A DNA stretch of 64,000 bases from Clostridium transplantifaecale. GTDB lineage: Bacteria > Bacillota > Clostridia > Lachnospirales > Lachnospiraceae. Shown here piece by piece: positions 42,453-51,629 of this stretch. A program made the translations under genes and the position numbers. Position 1 is the first letter of the stretch, and every line of letters begins with the position of its first letter. Under the pieces are notes generated by a model. It searched no databases. It worked only from the letters and a program-made list of their open reading frames with translations, and was not told the DNA's origin. The stretch is from NCBI RefSeq assembly GCF_900626075.1, contig NZ_UYZY01000002.1, positions 1,054,001 to 1,118,000 on the forward strand. The letters run 5' to 3'.

Positions 42453-43937
42453 ATGGCATTGCGGGAGACGGAGATATATTGTGGAAAGATAAGTGGAATA
42501 GCAGCCGGAAATCAGGATATAACAGTGTTTAAGGGTATCCCATATGCGGAACCGCCGGTGGGGAATAACCGGTGGAAACCGCCAATACCTAAAAAAAAGT
42601 GGCAAGGGACATATGATGCTGTACGTTTTGGCAATATCTGTCCACAGATCTTACCGGAAAAAGATACTTTTTATTATAAAGAATTTTTTAGAATGGAGGC
42701 TCATGAAAAACAGAATGAGGATTGTCTGCAGCTTAATATATGGACGCCGGCAGAGAGTGTAAATGACAGGTATCCTGTTCTTGTTTTTATCCATGGTGGA
42801 GGATTCCAGACTAACTATAGCTTTGCTCCGCAGTTTGATGGGGAAGGGCTGGCAAAACGGGGAATTGTGGTGGTGACAATCAATTACCGACTGGGGATTT
42901 TTGGCTTTCTGGCGCATCCGGAGCTATCGAAGGAATCTGAACGGGGCATATCAGGAAACTATGGTCTCATGGATCAGATATGTGCATTGCAGTGGGTGAA
43001 AGACAATATCCATGCATTTGGCGGGGATGCAGGGAAGATTACTATTTCAGGGGGCTCTGCAGGGGCCGAGAGTGTTTTTTTACTTACCCTGTCAGACCGT
43101 GTAAATGGGTGGTTTCGCGGTGCTGTTATGCAGAGCGGTCCGCTGCTGGAACCGCTTCCTACTCTGAAACAAATTGAAACGGATGGAAAGAAGTTTTTGG
43201 ATAAGCTGGGTATCTCTTCCATTCATGAGGCAAGGGCGTGGACGGCGGAAGATTTGAAGAATTATTCTCCCGATTTAGATCGGGGAGATAAGATGTTTTT
43301 AAAACCTTGTATCGATGGCTATATTATCAATGACAACCCTCTGGACAGTTTGAAAAAAGGAGCGGCGGCTGATATTTCATATATGGTGGGATGCACAGGT
43401 AACGAGGCTGGTTCTATGAGAAACCGTTTCAGGGAAACTCCTCAGTCAATTGCGAAAAAATTAGAGAACTGTTATGGCAGCTGCTCAAAAGAATACAGAA
43501 GCAGCGTCAGGTATAGTACGGAAGAGGAGGCATTCCAGTTTCAGTTAAAACACGGATTTACAGAAGATATGTATTCGTATTGTCTGGCTTGGTGCGAGCT
43601 GCAGGGAAGAATGAAACCTTATATGTATCGGTTTGAGCGAGACTTACCGGGAGATAATGCGGGAGCTTTTCACGCCAGTGAACACTGGTACATATTCGAA
43701 ACATTAAACCGCTGCTGGCGCAGGTTTACCGGTGCGGATTATGAATTATCAAAAAAAATGGCGGATTATTGGGCTAATTTTATTAAAACAGGCGACCCCA
43801 ATGCGGCTCATCTTCCAAAGTGGGAACCTTATGAACCGGGAACGTTTCGATTTATGGCGCTTGATGAAATATGCAGGATGAAGGACATGGGAAAAGATAA
43901 AGCGGTATATAGCCGAATAAAGTATTACTGCAGTTAA
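42453..43937 (+). CDS. Type-B carboxylesterase
   Basis: 494 residues of the carboxylesterase type-B (PnbA-like) family, probably cytosolic as there is no signal peptide. FKGIPYAEPPVGNNRWKPP opens the protein, the oxyanion hole is FIHGGGF near 113-119, and the nucleophile S202 sits in ISGGSAGAESV. E316 in GCTGNEAGS and the histidine in FHASEHWYIFETL near 409 complete a likely triad. TTTGGAGG precedes the ATG. Last gene of the TRAP block, it may release the carboxylic acid of an imported ester. A terminator follows. Confidence 0.9.
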   Translation: MALRETEIYCGKISGIAAGNQDITVFKGIPYAEPPVGNNRWKPPIPKKKWQGTYDAVRFGNICPQILPEKDTFYYKEFFRMEAHEKQNEDCLQLNIWTPAESVNDRYPVLVFIHGGGFQTNYSFAPQFDGEGLAKRGIVVVTINYRLGIFGFLAHPELSKESERGISGNYGLMDQICALQWVKDNIHAFGGDAGKITISGGSAGAESVFLLTLSDRVNGWFRGAVMQSGPLLEPLPTLKQIETDGKKFLDKLGISSIHEARAWTAEDLKNYSPDLDRGDKMFLKPCIDGYIINDNPLDSLKKGAAADISYMVGCTGNEAGSMRNRFRETPQSIAKKLENCYGSCSKEYRSSVRYSTEEEAFQFQLKHGFTEDMYSYCLAWCELQGRMKPYMYRFERDLPGDNAGAFHASEHWYIFETLNRCWRRFTGADYELSKKMADYWANFIKTGDPNAAHLPKWEPYEPGTFRFMALDEICRMKDMGKDKAVYSRIKYYCS

Positions 43938-43979
43938 CCCGGACGGGAAAACTAATCAGAACAGTTACAAATATAGTCA

Positions 43980-44023
43980 AAAACCGGATAAAAACTCATG
44001 AATGAGCTGATATCCGGTTTTTT
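43980..44023 (+). terminator. Intrinsic terminator after the esterase
   Basis: AAACCGGATA (43981-43990) pairs with TATCCGGTTT (44011-44020); CAT/ATG pairs inside and a T-run follows. Confidence 0.88.
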
Positions 44024-44091
44024 GTATCACAAGAAAGAGGTATCTCTATCGCAGCGCAACTAAAGGGACTGGGTCTGAAAAACGATCGTTT

Positions 44092-46104
44092 CTACTCCTT
44101 CGACAACTCATTCTTCAACGTCTTAGCCAGTTCATCCGGCGCATTCTCATGCATAACTTCTTTCCAGGCCGACAACAGATTTTTCCGCTCCACAACACAG
44201 GGAGAGATCCCAATATACTCATATCCCCTCTGGTTGAGCAGCGCCTTGGCGGTTGCCTGGCCTGCGGCGACGCCCTGGTCGTATGCCTTCTGGGCGCTCA
44301 GGCCGAGCACGATATCTTCATCGGCCAGGATTCTTGCTATCTCATAATCCAAATCAAAGGTTACAATCTTAATATCGCAGCGGTTCAGCTCCCGCATTGC
44401 CCTGATGGCTCCGAGAGCGGGTCCTTCCCAGGACACATAGAGTCCCTTGATCTCCGGGTGGGCGAGAATCATCTTTTTCGCTACCGCATAGGCGTTTTCT
44501 ATCTGGTAAAAAGGTTCCGATTCCACGATTGTGATATTCGGATATTCCTCCCGTATCGTCTGTTCCGCAATCATGTCCCTCAGATAGGTTCCGAGAAATT
44601 TGCTTCCGTGCACGATGAAACCGACCACCACATTTTCTTCCTTCTTGAAGTGCTCCCCCAGTAGAACGGCTCCGCCCCGCCCGTTTTCACGTTCATTGGT
44701 GGAGACGAGGGAATAGTAGTCCCCTTTGCTCATCCCGTCCGGGACGTTGCTGATAAAAATCAGTTTCGTCTCTTTGGAGAGCTGACGGAACTTATTGGCG
44801 GTGGCGGTATCGTCTACGGGGATTGCAACGATGGCGTCTACTCCCTGCATCCGCAGGCTCTCAAGCTGGATCGCCTGGAGGTTCGGGTCAAAATTGGAGT
44901 CGGTGACGGAAACGATGTTGACGCCGCACCGGGACAGGATATAGCGCAGACCCTTCTCGTGCATAGCGGCCCACTGAGTGTTGCCGTAGTGGAAGGAGAC
45001 GCCCACCCTGTATTTGCGCTCCTGCAGTTCCTTTACCTCAGAAGGTGTCAAATCCAGATTGTCGGGGGAAACAGTAGTTTCACCGTAGGGTCCCTTGCCG
45101 ATCATCTTGACGGACTTCCTGATTTCTAAAAGAGACGGGATATGTACTTCCTCTACCGCGGTAACTCCGTTTATCTGTTCAAACAGGAGCCTCAGTGCGT
45201 TCTCGGCCATTCTGCGGCAGTCGTGGGAGAAGGTTGTGAGGGGCGTGCCGAAGAGGTGACACCATGATTCATCACTAAAACCAATGACGGATAACTGTTC
45301 AGGAATGTCGACGGCAAGCTGCTGCAGAGTAGATATCAGAATCAGAGTGATTCTGTTGCCGCAGGCGATATAGGCCGTGGGTTTGAAATTCTCATAATGG
45401 CTGATGATGGCTCGTTCGCAGTCCTTATTATTGTACAGATTCATTTTGACAATGTTGGTGTCGTCACAGTGTACGCCTGCGTCGTACATGGCGTCGAGGA
45501 AACCGGTTAACTGTTCATTGACCGTGGATATCTCCCTGTCCGACATCAGGATGCCGATTCTCTTATGGCCGCTGTTGAGCAGGGTTTGTGTCCCCTTGTA
45601 AATGATGCTCTTGCTGTCGGCCACCACGCAGGAGATGGAGTGGTCTGAGACTGTCCGCTCAATACAGACAAGCGGCATGCCCCGCTGGCGGATCTTCTGA
45701 TAGTGCCGGCTGTCCTGGCCCGAGGGGGCAATCAGAATCCCGGCGGTCTGGCGGCTGCTCATCAGGTTCTCCAGAATCCGCTTTTCGGAGGTAATATCAT
45801 CGAAGGTCAGATAGATGGATACCGAGTATCCTTTAGACTCACAAAGTTCCGTGATGCAGGTAATAATCCTGGTAAATAAAGAGCCGCCCACATTGGGAAT
45901 TACGACGGCTATGACGGACTTTTCACCTATTCTGGCAGTGCCGGGTTTTTTCTGCGCTTTTACCTGATAATTCGTATCGCGGATGGCCTGCAGAACCTTC
46001 TCTGTCAGCTCGGGTTTCACATATCGAGTTCCATTTATGACATGAGAGACGGTTGCAATCGAGACACCGGCTTTTTCCGCAACATCCTTGATCGTTGTAG
46101 CCAT
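44092..46104 (-). CDS. LacI-family regulator with an additional periplasmic-binding-like domain
   Basis: 670 residues, twice the usual LacI length. Residues 1-60 are a LacI helix-turn-helix (TIKDVAEKAGVSIATVSHVI-NGTRYV). Residues about 65-340 are the standard sugar-binding domain (VIAVVIPNVGGSLFTRIITC, VIGFSDESWCHLFGTPLTTF). From about 365 a second, complete binding-protein-like domain follows (KYRVGVSFHYGNTQWAAMHE, QGVDAIVAIPVDDTATANKF, YVSWEGPALGAIRAM), related to ABC-importer binding proteins such as that encoded next door. The second domain may sense the same sugar. It is divergent from the importer operon, with three TTTACGTAAA operators between. Confidence 0.9.
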   Translation of the reverse strand: MATTIKDVAEKAGVSIATVSHVINGTRYVKPELTEKVLQAIRDTNYQVKAQKKPGTARIGEKSVIAVVIPNVGGSLFTRIITCITELCESKGYSVSIYLTFDDITSEKRILENLMSSRQTAGILIAPSGQDSRHYQKIRQRGMPLVCIERTVSDHSISCVVADSKSIIYKGTQTLLNSGHKRIGILMSDREISTVNEQLTGFLDAMYDAGVHCDDTNIVKMNLYNNKDCERAIISHYENFKPTAYIACGNRITLILISTLQQLAVDIPEQLSVIGFSDESWCHLFGTPLTTFSHDCRRMAENALRLLFEQINGVTAVEEVHIPSLLEIRKSVKMIGKGPYGETTVSPDNLDLTPSEVKELQERKYRVGVSFHYGNTQWAAMHEKGLRYILSRCGVNIVSVTDSNFDPNLQAIQLESLRMQGVDAIVAIPVDDTATANKFRQLSKETKLIFISNVPDGMSKGDYYSLVSTNERENGRGGAVLLGEHFKKEENVVVGFIVHGSKFLGTYLRDMIAEQTIREEYPNITIVESEPFYQIENAYAVAKKMILAHPEIKGLYVSWEGPALGAIRAMRELNRCDIKIVTFDLDYEIARILADEDIVLGLSAQKAYDQGVAAGQATAKALLNQRGYEYIGISPCVVERKNLLSAWKEVMHENAPDELAKTLKNELSKE

Positions 46105-46124
46105 GTAAAATCCCTCCCCTGTTG

Positions 46125-46134
46125 TTTACGTAAA
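46125..46134 (-). promoter_or_regulatory. LacI operator 1
   Basis: A perfect palindrome TTTACGTAAA, 20 nt before the LacI-family start codon; placed for autorepression. Identical cores occur at 46262 and 46377. Confidence 0.75.
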
Positions 46135-46261
46135 TTTAACTATACTATATCAATTTATAAAAACAAAGTCAAATTTTAATCGTATGGATGGAAGATGGCG
46201 GCAATATTTTTATAAAAGATAATGGTAAAAATTAGAAGAAAAATGGGAAAAACAATATTGA

Positions 46262-46271
46262 TTTACGTAAA
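46262..46271. promoter_or_regulatory. LacI operator 2
   Basis: TTTACGTAAA midway in the divergent region. Centre-to-centre distances are 137 nt to operator 1 and 115 nt to operator 3, which would allow looping. Confidence 0.7.
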
Positions 46272-46348
46272 TAATCGATTTGGTTTATTATATTAGCACA
46301 AAATGCACAAAACAATCCTGTTAAAAACGCAGAATATTATAAAAACCG

Positions 46349-46386
46349 TTGACGCTGTCAGACTACAATGATATCATTTACGTAAA
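46349..46386 (+). promoter_or_regulatory. Promoter and LacI operator 3 of the sugar operon
   Basis: TTGACG (46349-46354), 17 nt, TATCAT (46372-46377), with TTTACGTAAA (46377-46386) starting at the last base of the -10 box. Repressor bound here would block RNA polymerase. Confidence 0.75.
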
Positions 46387-46450
46387 CAAAGCGGCGCGCA
46401 AAGCTTAATGCAGTAAATGTAAGAGGTCAACGAAAGAGGAGGATACAAAA

Positions 46451-47479
46451 ATGAAGAAAACAATCGCAAAGGTAATGGCATTTACAATGCTGGCGGCAAC
46501 ACTGGCCGGATGCGGCGGATCGGGAAATAAGACAGAGACTCCGGCGGCAGAAGCAAAGACAGAGGGAGCAGCTTCTGAAGCGGCAGGAACGGAAGGAAGC
46601 GAAGGCGCAGAGGAGGCGGCATCCTATAAATTTGCATTTCTTCCTAATACACAGAATAATACATTCCAGGCGGCAATGAACGACACATTTAAAAAGCTTT
46701 GCAATGAAAAAGGTTACAGCTATGTGTGCCTTGACCCGGATTATGATTTAAATACCCAGTTATCCCAGATGGCCGATGTGGCAAACCAGAACTTTGACGC
46801 AGTATTCGTAATTCCGGTTGATTCCGCAGGTATCAGACAGGGCCTTGAGCAGATACATGAGAAAAACATCCCAATCCTCAATGTGGATACCCCGGTGATC
46901 GATGATGATTTAGATCTAGTGGAAACCGTAATTGCCACCGACGCCTATAATGCGGGTACATTAGTAGGACAGCAGATGGCAGCGGACTATCCGGACGGAG
47001 CAAAGATTGCAATTCTGGATTTTCCATCCAATGAGTCATGCGTAAACCGCGTGGCAGGTTTTATGGACGGCCTCGGCGCTGCAAAGGATAAATTTGAGAT
47101 TGTTGCACAGCAAGACGGTGCAGCAGCGCTTGATATTTCCATGCCGATTGCAGAGGATATTATCCAGGCTAACCCGGGCATCAACGCATTCTTCTGTATC
47201 AACGACCCGTCGGCCCTCGGCGCTGCAGCCGCTATCAAGGCATCCGGAAAGACAGATATCGGCGTTTACTCCATCGATGCATCTCCGGACGGCAAGGCGG
47301 CAATCCTGGACGGTTCCTTCACCGCAGTGGCGGCACAGGTTCCGATCGGCATTGCAGAGACGGCATTTGAAAAAGCAGAAACACTTTTAGCCGGTGGTGA
47401 AATTGAAAAAGAAATCCTGTTACCTTCTTTCCTGGTTGATAAAGAGAAAGCAGAGGCGACACTGAAGGATTGGCAGTAA
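46451..47479 (+). CDS. Sugar ABC transporter substrate-binding lipoprotein
   Basis: 342 residues: lipoprotein signal ending TLAGC, an alanine/glutamate-rich linker, then a ribose/galactose-type binding fold. Landmarks are YKFAFLPNTQNNTFQAAMND, FDAVFVIPVDSAGIRQGLEQ, ILNVDTPVIDDDL and AFFCINDPSALGAAAAIKAS. GAAAGAGGAGG precedes the ATG. First gene of a five-gene operon that includes GH32 and fructokinase, so fructose or a fructo-oligosaccharide is the likely ligand. Confidence 0.92.
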   Translation: MKKTIAKVMAFTMLAATLAGCGGSGNKTETPAAEAKTEGAASEAAGTEGSEGAEEAASYKFAFLPNTQNNTFQAAMNDTFKKLCNEKGYSYVCLDPDYDLNTQLSQMADVANQNFDAVFVIPVDSAGIRQGLEQIHEKNIPILNVDTPVIDDDLDLVETVIATDAYNAGTLVGQQMAADYPDGAKIAILDFPSNESCVNRVAGFMDGLGAAKDKFEIVAQQDGAAALDISMPIAEDIIQANPGINAFFCINDPSALGAAAAIKASGKTDIGVYSIDASPDGKAAILDGSFTAVAAQVPIGIAETAFEKAETLLAGGEIEKEILLPSFLVDKEKAEATLKDWQ

Positions 47480-47568
47480 ATTACGGTTTAATACTGCGGC
47501 AGTAACAGTACGACACAGCAGGCGCTTCTCTAACGGAAGTGCCTGTTTTCAGAAATGCAGGTGAGCGA

Positions 47569-49062
47569 GTGGAAAACATTGTATTAAAGATGACAGACAT
47601 ATCAAAAAGCTTCGGTGGTGTCCACGCTTTAAACGGGATTCATTTTGAGCTGAGAGAAGGGGAAATCCATGCCCTGCTGGGGGAGAACGGAGCCGGAAAA
47701 TCTACGCTTATCAAAGTCCTGGGCGGAATTTACAGACCGGACCGGGGCGTCATAAACATCGGCGGAAAAGAGATTGAGATAGATAATGTCCAGACTGCCA
47801 GGGAGCACGGAATCGGAATCATCCATCAGGAAATCGTGCTGGTGCCTTATCTGACCGTGGCGGAAAATATTTTCCTGGGACGTGAGATTCTGGACCGGTT
47901 CGGCTTTAAGGATATGAAGGAAATGCTCCGTCAGGCCGGAGAAATGTTAAAACGCCTGGGACTGGATATTGAGGCGGACACAAAGATTGCGGATTTGACG
48001 ATTGCCCAGCAGCAGATGGTTGAAATCGTCAAAGCAAGCTCATTTAACGTGAAAATCCTGGTTATGGATGAGCCGACCTCTTCCCTGTCGGACGAAGAGG
48101 TGGAAAAGCTGTTTGAAACCATGACAAGGCTGAAAGCGCAGAAGGTAAGCATCATTTATATTTCCCACAGGATGGAAGAACTGTTCAGAATGTCGGACCG
48201 GATTACGGTCATCAGGGACGGCTCCTATGTGGGAACGGTAAATACAAAGGAAACAGACACCGATGAGCTGGTGGCCATGATGGTCGGCCGCAGCCTTCAG
48301 AATTATTACACAAGAGATTATGATACGCTCCGGGAGGACAGTGTAATACTGGAAGTAGAAAATCTGACGAAGAAGGGCGTTTTTGAGAATATCAGCTTCA
48401 GAGTCAGAAAAGGTGAAATACTCGGTTTTGCAGGACTTGTGGGCGCCGGGAGAAGTGAGATTATGACCTGCGTCTTCGGCGCCGACCGCTTCGATTCAGG
48501 CCGGATCATATTGAACGGCCGGGAGGTGCGGTTTAAGAACTGCCTGGAAGCGATTAACCAGGGAATTGCCATGGTTACGGAGGACAGAAAGAAGACGGGG
48601 CTTACACTGATTAATTCGATCGTATTTAATACGACCCTCTCAAGCCTGAAGTATTACGCCAGGGGCCTTCTGCTCAGCGATGCGAAGAAAGAGGCGGTTA
48701 CGCAGGAATACATAAAGAGCCTGAATATCAAAGCTCTGTCGCCTGATGCGGCGGTGGGCAGCATGTCGGGCGGCAACCAGCAGAAGGTGGTAATTGCAAA
48801 AGCGCTGGCGACAAAGCCGGAAATACTGATACTGGATGAACCGACAAGAGGCGTGGACGTAGGCGCGAAAGCCGAGATTTACTCCATTATTAACGAGCTG
48901 GCAAAAGAGGGAATGGCGATTATCATGATCTCCTCGGAACTTCCCGAGATAATCAACATGTGCGACAACGTGTGCGTTATCAAGGAAGGCATCAAGACGG
49001 GAGAGATTGGTCATCTGGAACTGACACAGGAACGAATTATGAAATTGGCTACGGGAGTGTAA
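47569..49062 (+). CDS. Sugar ABC transporter ATP-binding protein (RbsA/MglA-type)
   Basis: 497 residues with two nucleotide-binding domains in tandem. Domain 1: Walker A GENGAGKST, signature region TIAQQQMVEIVKAS and Walker B LVMDEPTSSL. Domain 2: a degenerate P-loop GLVGAGRSE, signature MSGGNQQKVVIAKAL and LILDEPTRGVDVG, as usual for carbohydrate importers of this class. I choose GTG 47569 because AGGTGAG lies just upstream and the conserved region starts right after; the frame extends further up without a better site. It energises the permease encoded next. Confidence 0.93.
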   Translation: MENIVLKMTDISKSFGGVHALNGIHFELREGEIHALLGENGAGKSTLIKVLGGIYRPDRGVINIGGKEIEIDNVQTAREHGIGIIHQEIVLVPYLTVAENIFLGREILDRFGFKDMKEMLRQAGEMLKRLGLDIEADTKIADLTIAQQQMVEIVKASSFNVKILVMDEPTSSLSDEEVEKLFETMTRLKAQKVSIIYISHRMEELFRMSDRITVIRDGSYVGTVNTKETDTDELVAMMVGRSLQNYYTRDYDTLREDSVILEVENLTKKGVFENISFRVRKGEILGFAGLVGAGRSEIMTCVFGADRFDSGRIILNGREVRFKNCLEAINQGIAMVTEDRKKTGLTLINSIVFNTTLSSLKYYARGLLLSDAKKEAVTQEYIKSLNIKALSPDAAVGSMSGGNQQKVVIAKALATKPEILILDEPTRGVDVGAKAEIYSIINELAKEGMAIIMISSELPEIINMCDNVCVIKEGIKTGEIGHLELTQERIMKLATGV

Positions 49063-49065
49063 AAT

Positions 49066-50055
49066 ATGAAAAATAACAGTTTTATGAAAATGCTGAAAGG
49101 AAATTCCGGAATCATTGCAGTGCTCGTCATCATCTCCATTATCCTGAGCTTCGCGTCACCGGTTTTCCTCACTACGGACAACCTTCTGTCTGTTCTCAGA
49201 CAGGTATCAAATAATATGTATCTTGCGCTTGGAATGACGCTTGTCATTATCCTGGGAGGGATTGACCTTTCCGTGGGCACCTGCGTCGCCATGTGCGGCA
49301 CTCTGACGGCCGGACTCATGGTCAATCAGGGAATGCCGATGGCTGCAGCGATCGCGGTGGGCCTGCTGCTCGGAACGCTGGCCGGATTCTTAAACGGATT
49401 AATCATCGCCACCTTTAAGGTGCCTGCCTTTATTGTAACCATGTCCATGATGAATGTGGCCAAGGGCGTCGCATACATCTACTCGGGAGGCCGTTCCATC
49501 AGGGTTTCCAACGACGTGTTTACCGGAATCGGCACAGGGAAATTATTCGGAGTCCTGCCCCTTCCGGTTGTGTACATGGTCGTTCTCATCATTATTTTCA
49601 TCGTTGTATTAAACAAGACGAAATTCGGAACCTATATATTTGCTATCGGAGGCAACCGGGAGTCGGCCAGACTTTCCGGTGTGCCGATTAAGAAAGTGGA
49701 GATTGCGGTATTTACCATATCTGGTTTCCTGGCGGCATTCGCCGGTATCGTCCTTTCCGCGAGAATGTATTCCGGCCAGCCAGGCGTCGGAGAAGGGTAT
49801 GAGCTGGACGCAATCGCAGCCTGCGTGCTGGGGGGAATCTCCATGACAGGCGGCGTCGGAGCTGTATCGGGAACGATTTTCGGCGCATTGGTAATCGGCA
49901 TTATCAGCAACGGCCTGAACCTGATTGGACTCAGTTCCTTCTGGCAGTTGGTTGTAAAGGGCCTGATAATCGTCCTGGCCGTCATCATCGACACCCAGAA
50001 GGGAAAAGACAGTGTAGTAAAACGCATCATAAGAAACGCGAAGGAGAGAGCATAA
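49066..50055 (+). CDS. Sugar ABC transporter permease (RbsC-type)
   Basis: 329 residues with about 9-10 helices. The RbsC signature VIILGGIDLSVGTCVAMCG lies near 62-80 and the conserved cytosolic coupling segment YIFAIGGNRESARLSGVPI-KKVEIAVF near 190-215, followed by YELDAIAACVLGGISMTGG. It is the sole permease gene, so it probably forms a homodimer with the double ATPase. Its ATG is 3 nt after the ATPase stop. Confidence 0.93.
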   Translation: MKNNSFMKMLKGNSGIIAVLVIISIILSFASPVFLTTDNLLSVLRQVSNNMYLALGMTLVIILGGIDLSVGTCVAMCGTLTAGLMVNQGMPMAAAIAVGLLLGTLAGFLNGLIIATFKVPAFIVTMSMMNVAKGVAYIYSGGRSIRVSNDVFTGIGTGKLFGVLPLPVVYMVVLIIIFIVVLNKTKFGTYIFAIGGNRESARLSGVPIKKVEIAVFTISGFLAAFAGIVLSARMYSGQPGVGEGYELDAIAACVLGGISMTGGVGAVSGTIFGALVIGIISNGLNLIGLSSFWQLVVKGLIIVLAVIIDTQKGKDSVVKRIIRNAKERA

Positions 50056-50058
50056 GAA

Positions 50059-51534
50059 ATGGATATTTTCAGGAAATTAAGCTGGGCTGATTCTACAGGG
50101 GATGCAATTCCCCTCTACCATGACGGTGTCTATCATATTTTTTCACTGACCTCCCCTCCCGGAACGACCGTTTATCCGGCGAGGCTGAGGACCACATGGG
50201 AGCATTCCGTATCAAAGGATCTGGTGCACTGGGAAGAGGTGGGAACTGCGCTTTATCCGGGGGAGGGGGAAGAACCCGACGCCTGCGGCGTATGGACCGG
50301 AGCCGCCGTCTATGGGGAAGGAAAATTCCATATTTTCTATACGGGCTACAATTATAACGTGCATTTTGAGCAGACAATCTGCCATGCGGTGAGCGACGAC
50401 GGAATCCATTTTGAAAAGGACCCGAAGAACCCGATTATTATTCCAAATGAGGAAGAATATGAAGTTGGGGACTGGCGTGACCCATACGTCTTCTACAACG
50501 AGGACGACGCCTGCTACTGGATCCTGATATCCGGAAGGAAGAAGGAGGGGCCGCCGTCCAGACGGGGCTGCATCGTCCTGTACCGCTCGAAGGATCTGGA
50601 CAACTGGGAGTATTACGGACCGATTTACCAGCCATTCCATACCAACTGTCCGGAGTGCTGTGAGATGTATAAGATAGGAGACATCTGGTATCTTTCCTAC
50701 TCGCGTTTCTCTGAATTTGTTAACACTATCTACCGCATATCCGATTCGCCGTTCGGGCCGTGGAGAACGCCGAAGATGGATGGAATCGGCGGCCGCCGGT
50801 TCTATGCGGCAAAATCGCTGGTCAATGATGAGGGACGCAGATTCTACTTTGCATGGGCCCACGACCGGGCGGAGCAGAGCAATTTTGGCGAGTGGTACTG
50901 GGGCGGACGGTTCTGTATCCCGCACGAGGTATGCAGGAATACGGACGGCGAACTGGATGTGAAGCTCCCCAGAGAATATGCGGAGGCGTTTTGTACACCG
51001 GTGGAGTGGAATTATGTGGATATCCTCGGCAAATCCGTAAAATATGGGGATAAGTGCATTTACCTCGATTCCGTCGGCACTCTATCTTATGGATTTGTGG
51101 ATGTGAAAGAGGAGAGCTTCCTGTTTCGCTGTAAGGTAAAGCCGGTCAATATGGCGGATCATTTCGGCCTGCTTCTTAAATCCGACAGGGATGCGACCCA
51201 GTGTATCGTTCTTGCCTTTGACAAGGGGATGCAGCGTGCCGAGCTTTTGAACCTCCCGATGGGAGTGGATCCGTTCTGGGAGGCATCCTGCACCAACATC
51301 GGAACGCCGAAGGACGCAGGACCGGACGGCATCCGGGTATGTGAAAAACCGTTTCCGTATGAGAACGGAGATGTAATTGACCTTAAAGTGGTGATTGACC
51401 GCGATATGATAGAGATATTTGCCGGGGAAAAGATTGCATTTACATACCGCTACTTTGGGGAGACGGATTACCAGATCGGGCTGATGGCCCAGGATGGCTG
51501 TGCGGAATTCTTTGATATCGCTGTGACGAAATAA
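50059..51534 (+). CDS. Glycoside hydrolase family 32 (fructosidase), divergent
   Basis: 491 residues with a five-bladed propeller followed by a beta-sandwich (from about 340). There is no signal peptide, so it acts on imported fructosides. Of the GH32 catalytic residues, the transition-state aspartate is present in DWRDPYVF (D141) and the acid/base in PECCEMY (E199). The usual N-terminal WMNDPNG is replaced by STGDAIPLYHDGVYHIF, where D15 aligns with the nucleophile but the surrounding N, P and G are changed. It starts 3 nt after the permease gene. It likely releases fructose for the kinase encoded next. Confidence 0.85.
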   Translation: MDIFRKLSWADSTGDAIPLYHDGVYHIFSLTSPPGTTVYPARLRTTWEHSVSKDLVHWEEVGTALYPGEGEEPDACGVWTGAAVYGEGKFHIFYTGYNYNVHFEQTICHAVSDDGIHFEKDPKNPIIIPNEEEYEVGDWRDPYVFYNEDDACYWILISGRKKEGPPSRRGCIVLYRSKDLDNWEYYGPIYQPFHTNCPECCEMYKIGDIWYLSYSRFSEFVNTIYRISDSPFGPWRTPKMDGIGGRRFYAAKSLVNDEGRRFYFAWAHDRAEQSNFGEWYWGGRFCIPHEVCRNTDGELDVKLPREYAEAFCTPVEWNYVDILGKSVKYGDKCIYLDSVGTLSYGFVDVKEESFLFRCKVKPVNMADHFGLLLKSDRDATQCIVLAFDKGMQRAELLNLPMGVDPFWEASCTNIGTPKDAGPDGIRVCEKPFPYENGDVIDLKVVIDRDMIEIFAGEKIAFTYRYFGETDYQIGLMAQDGCAEFFDIAVTK

Positions 51535-51565
51535 GAGGACATTAAGTGTAGAAAGACGTTACCTG

Positions 51566-51608
51566 GAGCGTGTCTGAAAATTGCAGAAATGTATTTTCAG
51601 GCACGCTC
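51566..51608 (+). other. Intra-operonic hairpin between GH32 and fructokinase genes
   Basis: GAGCGTGTCTGAAAAT pairs with ATTTTCAGGCACGCTC around an 11-nt loop, with one T-G pair. No T-run follows. It could set mRNA stability or partial termination; the kinase ribosome binding site lies about 10 nt after it. Confidence 0.6.
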
Positions 51609-51629
51609 TGGGTAATATAGGAGAGAAAT

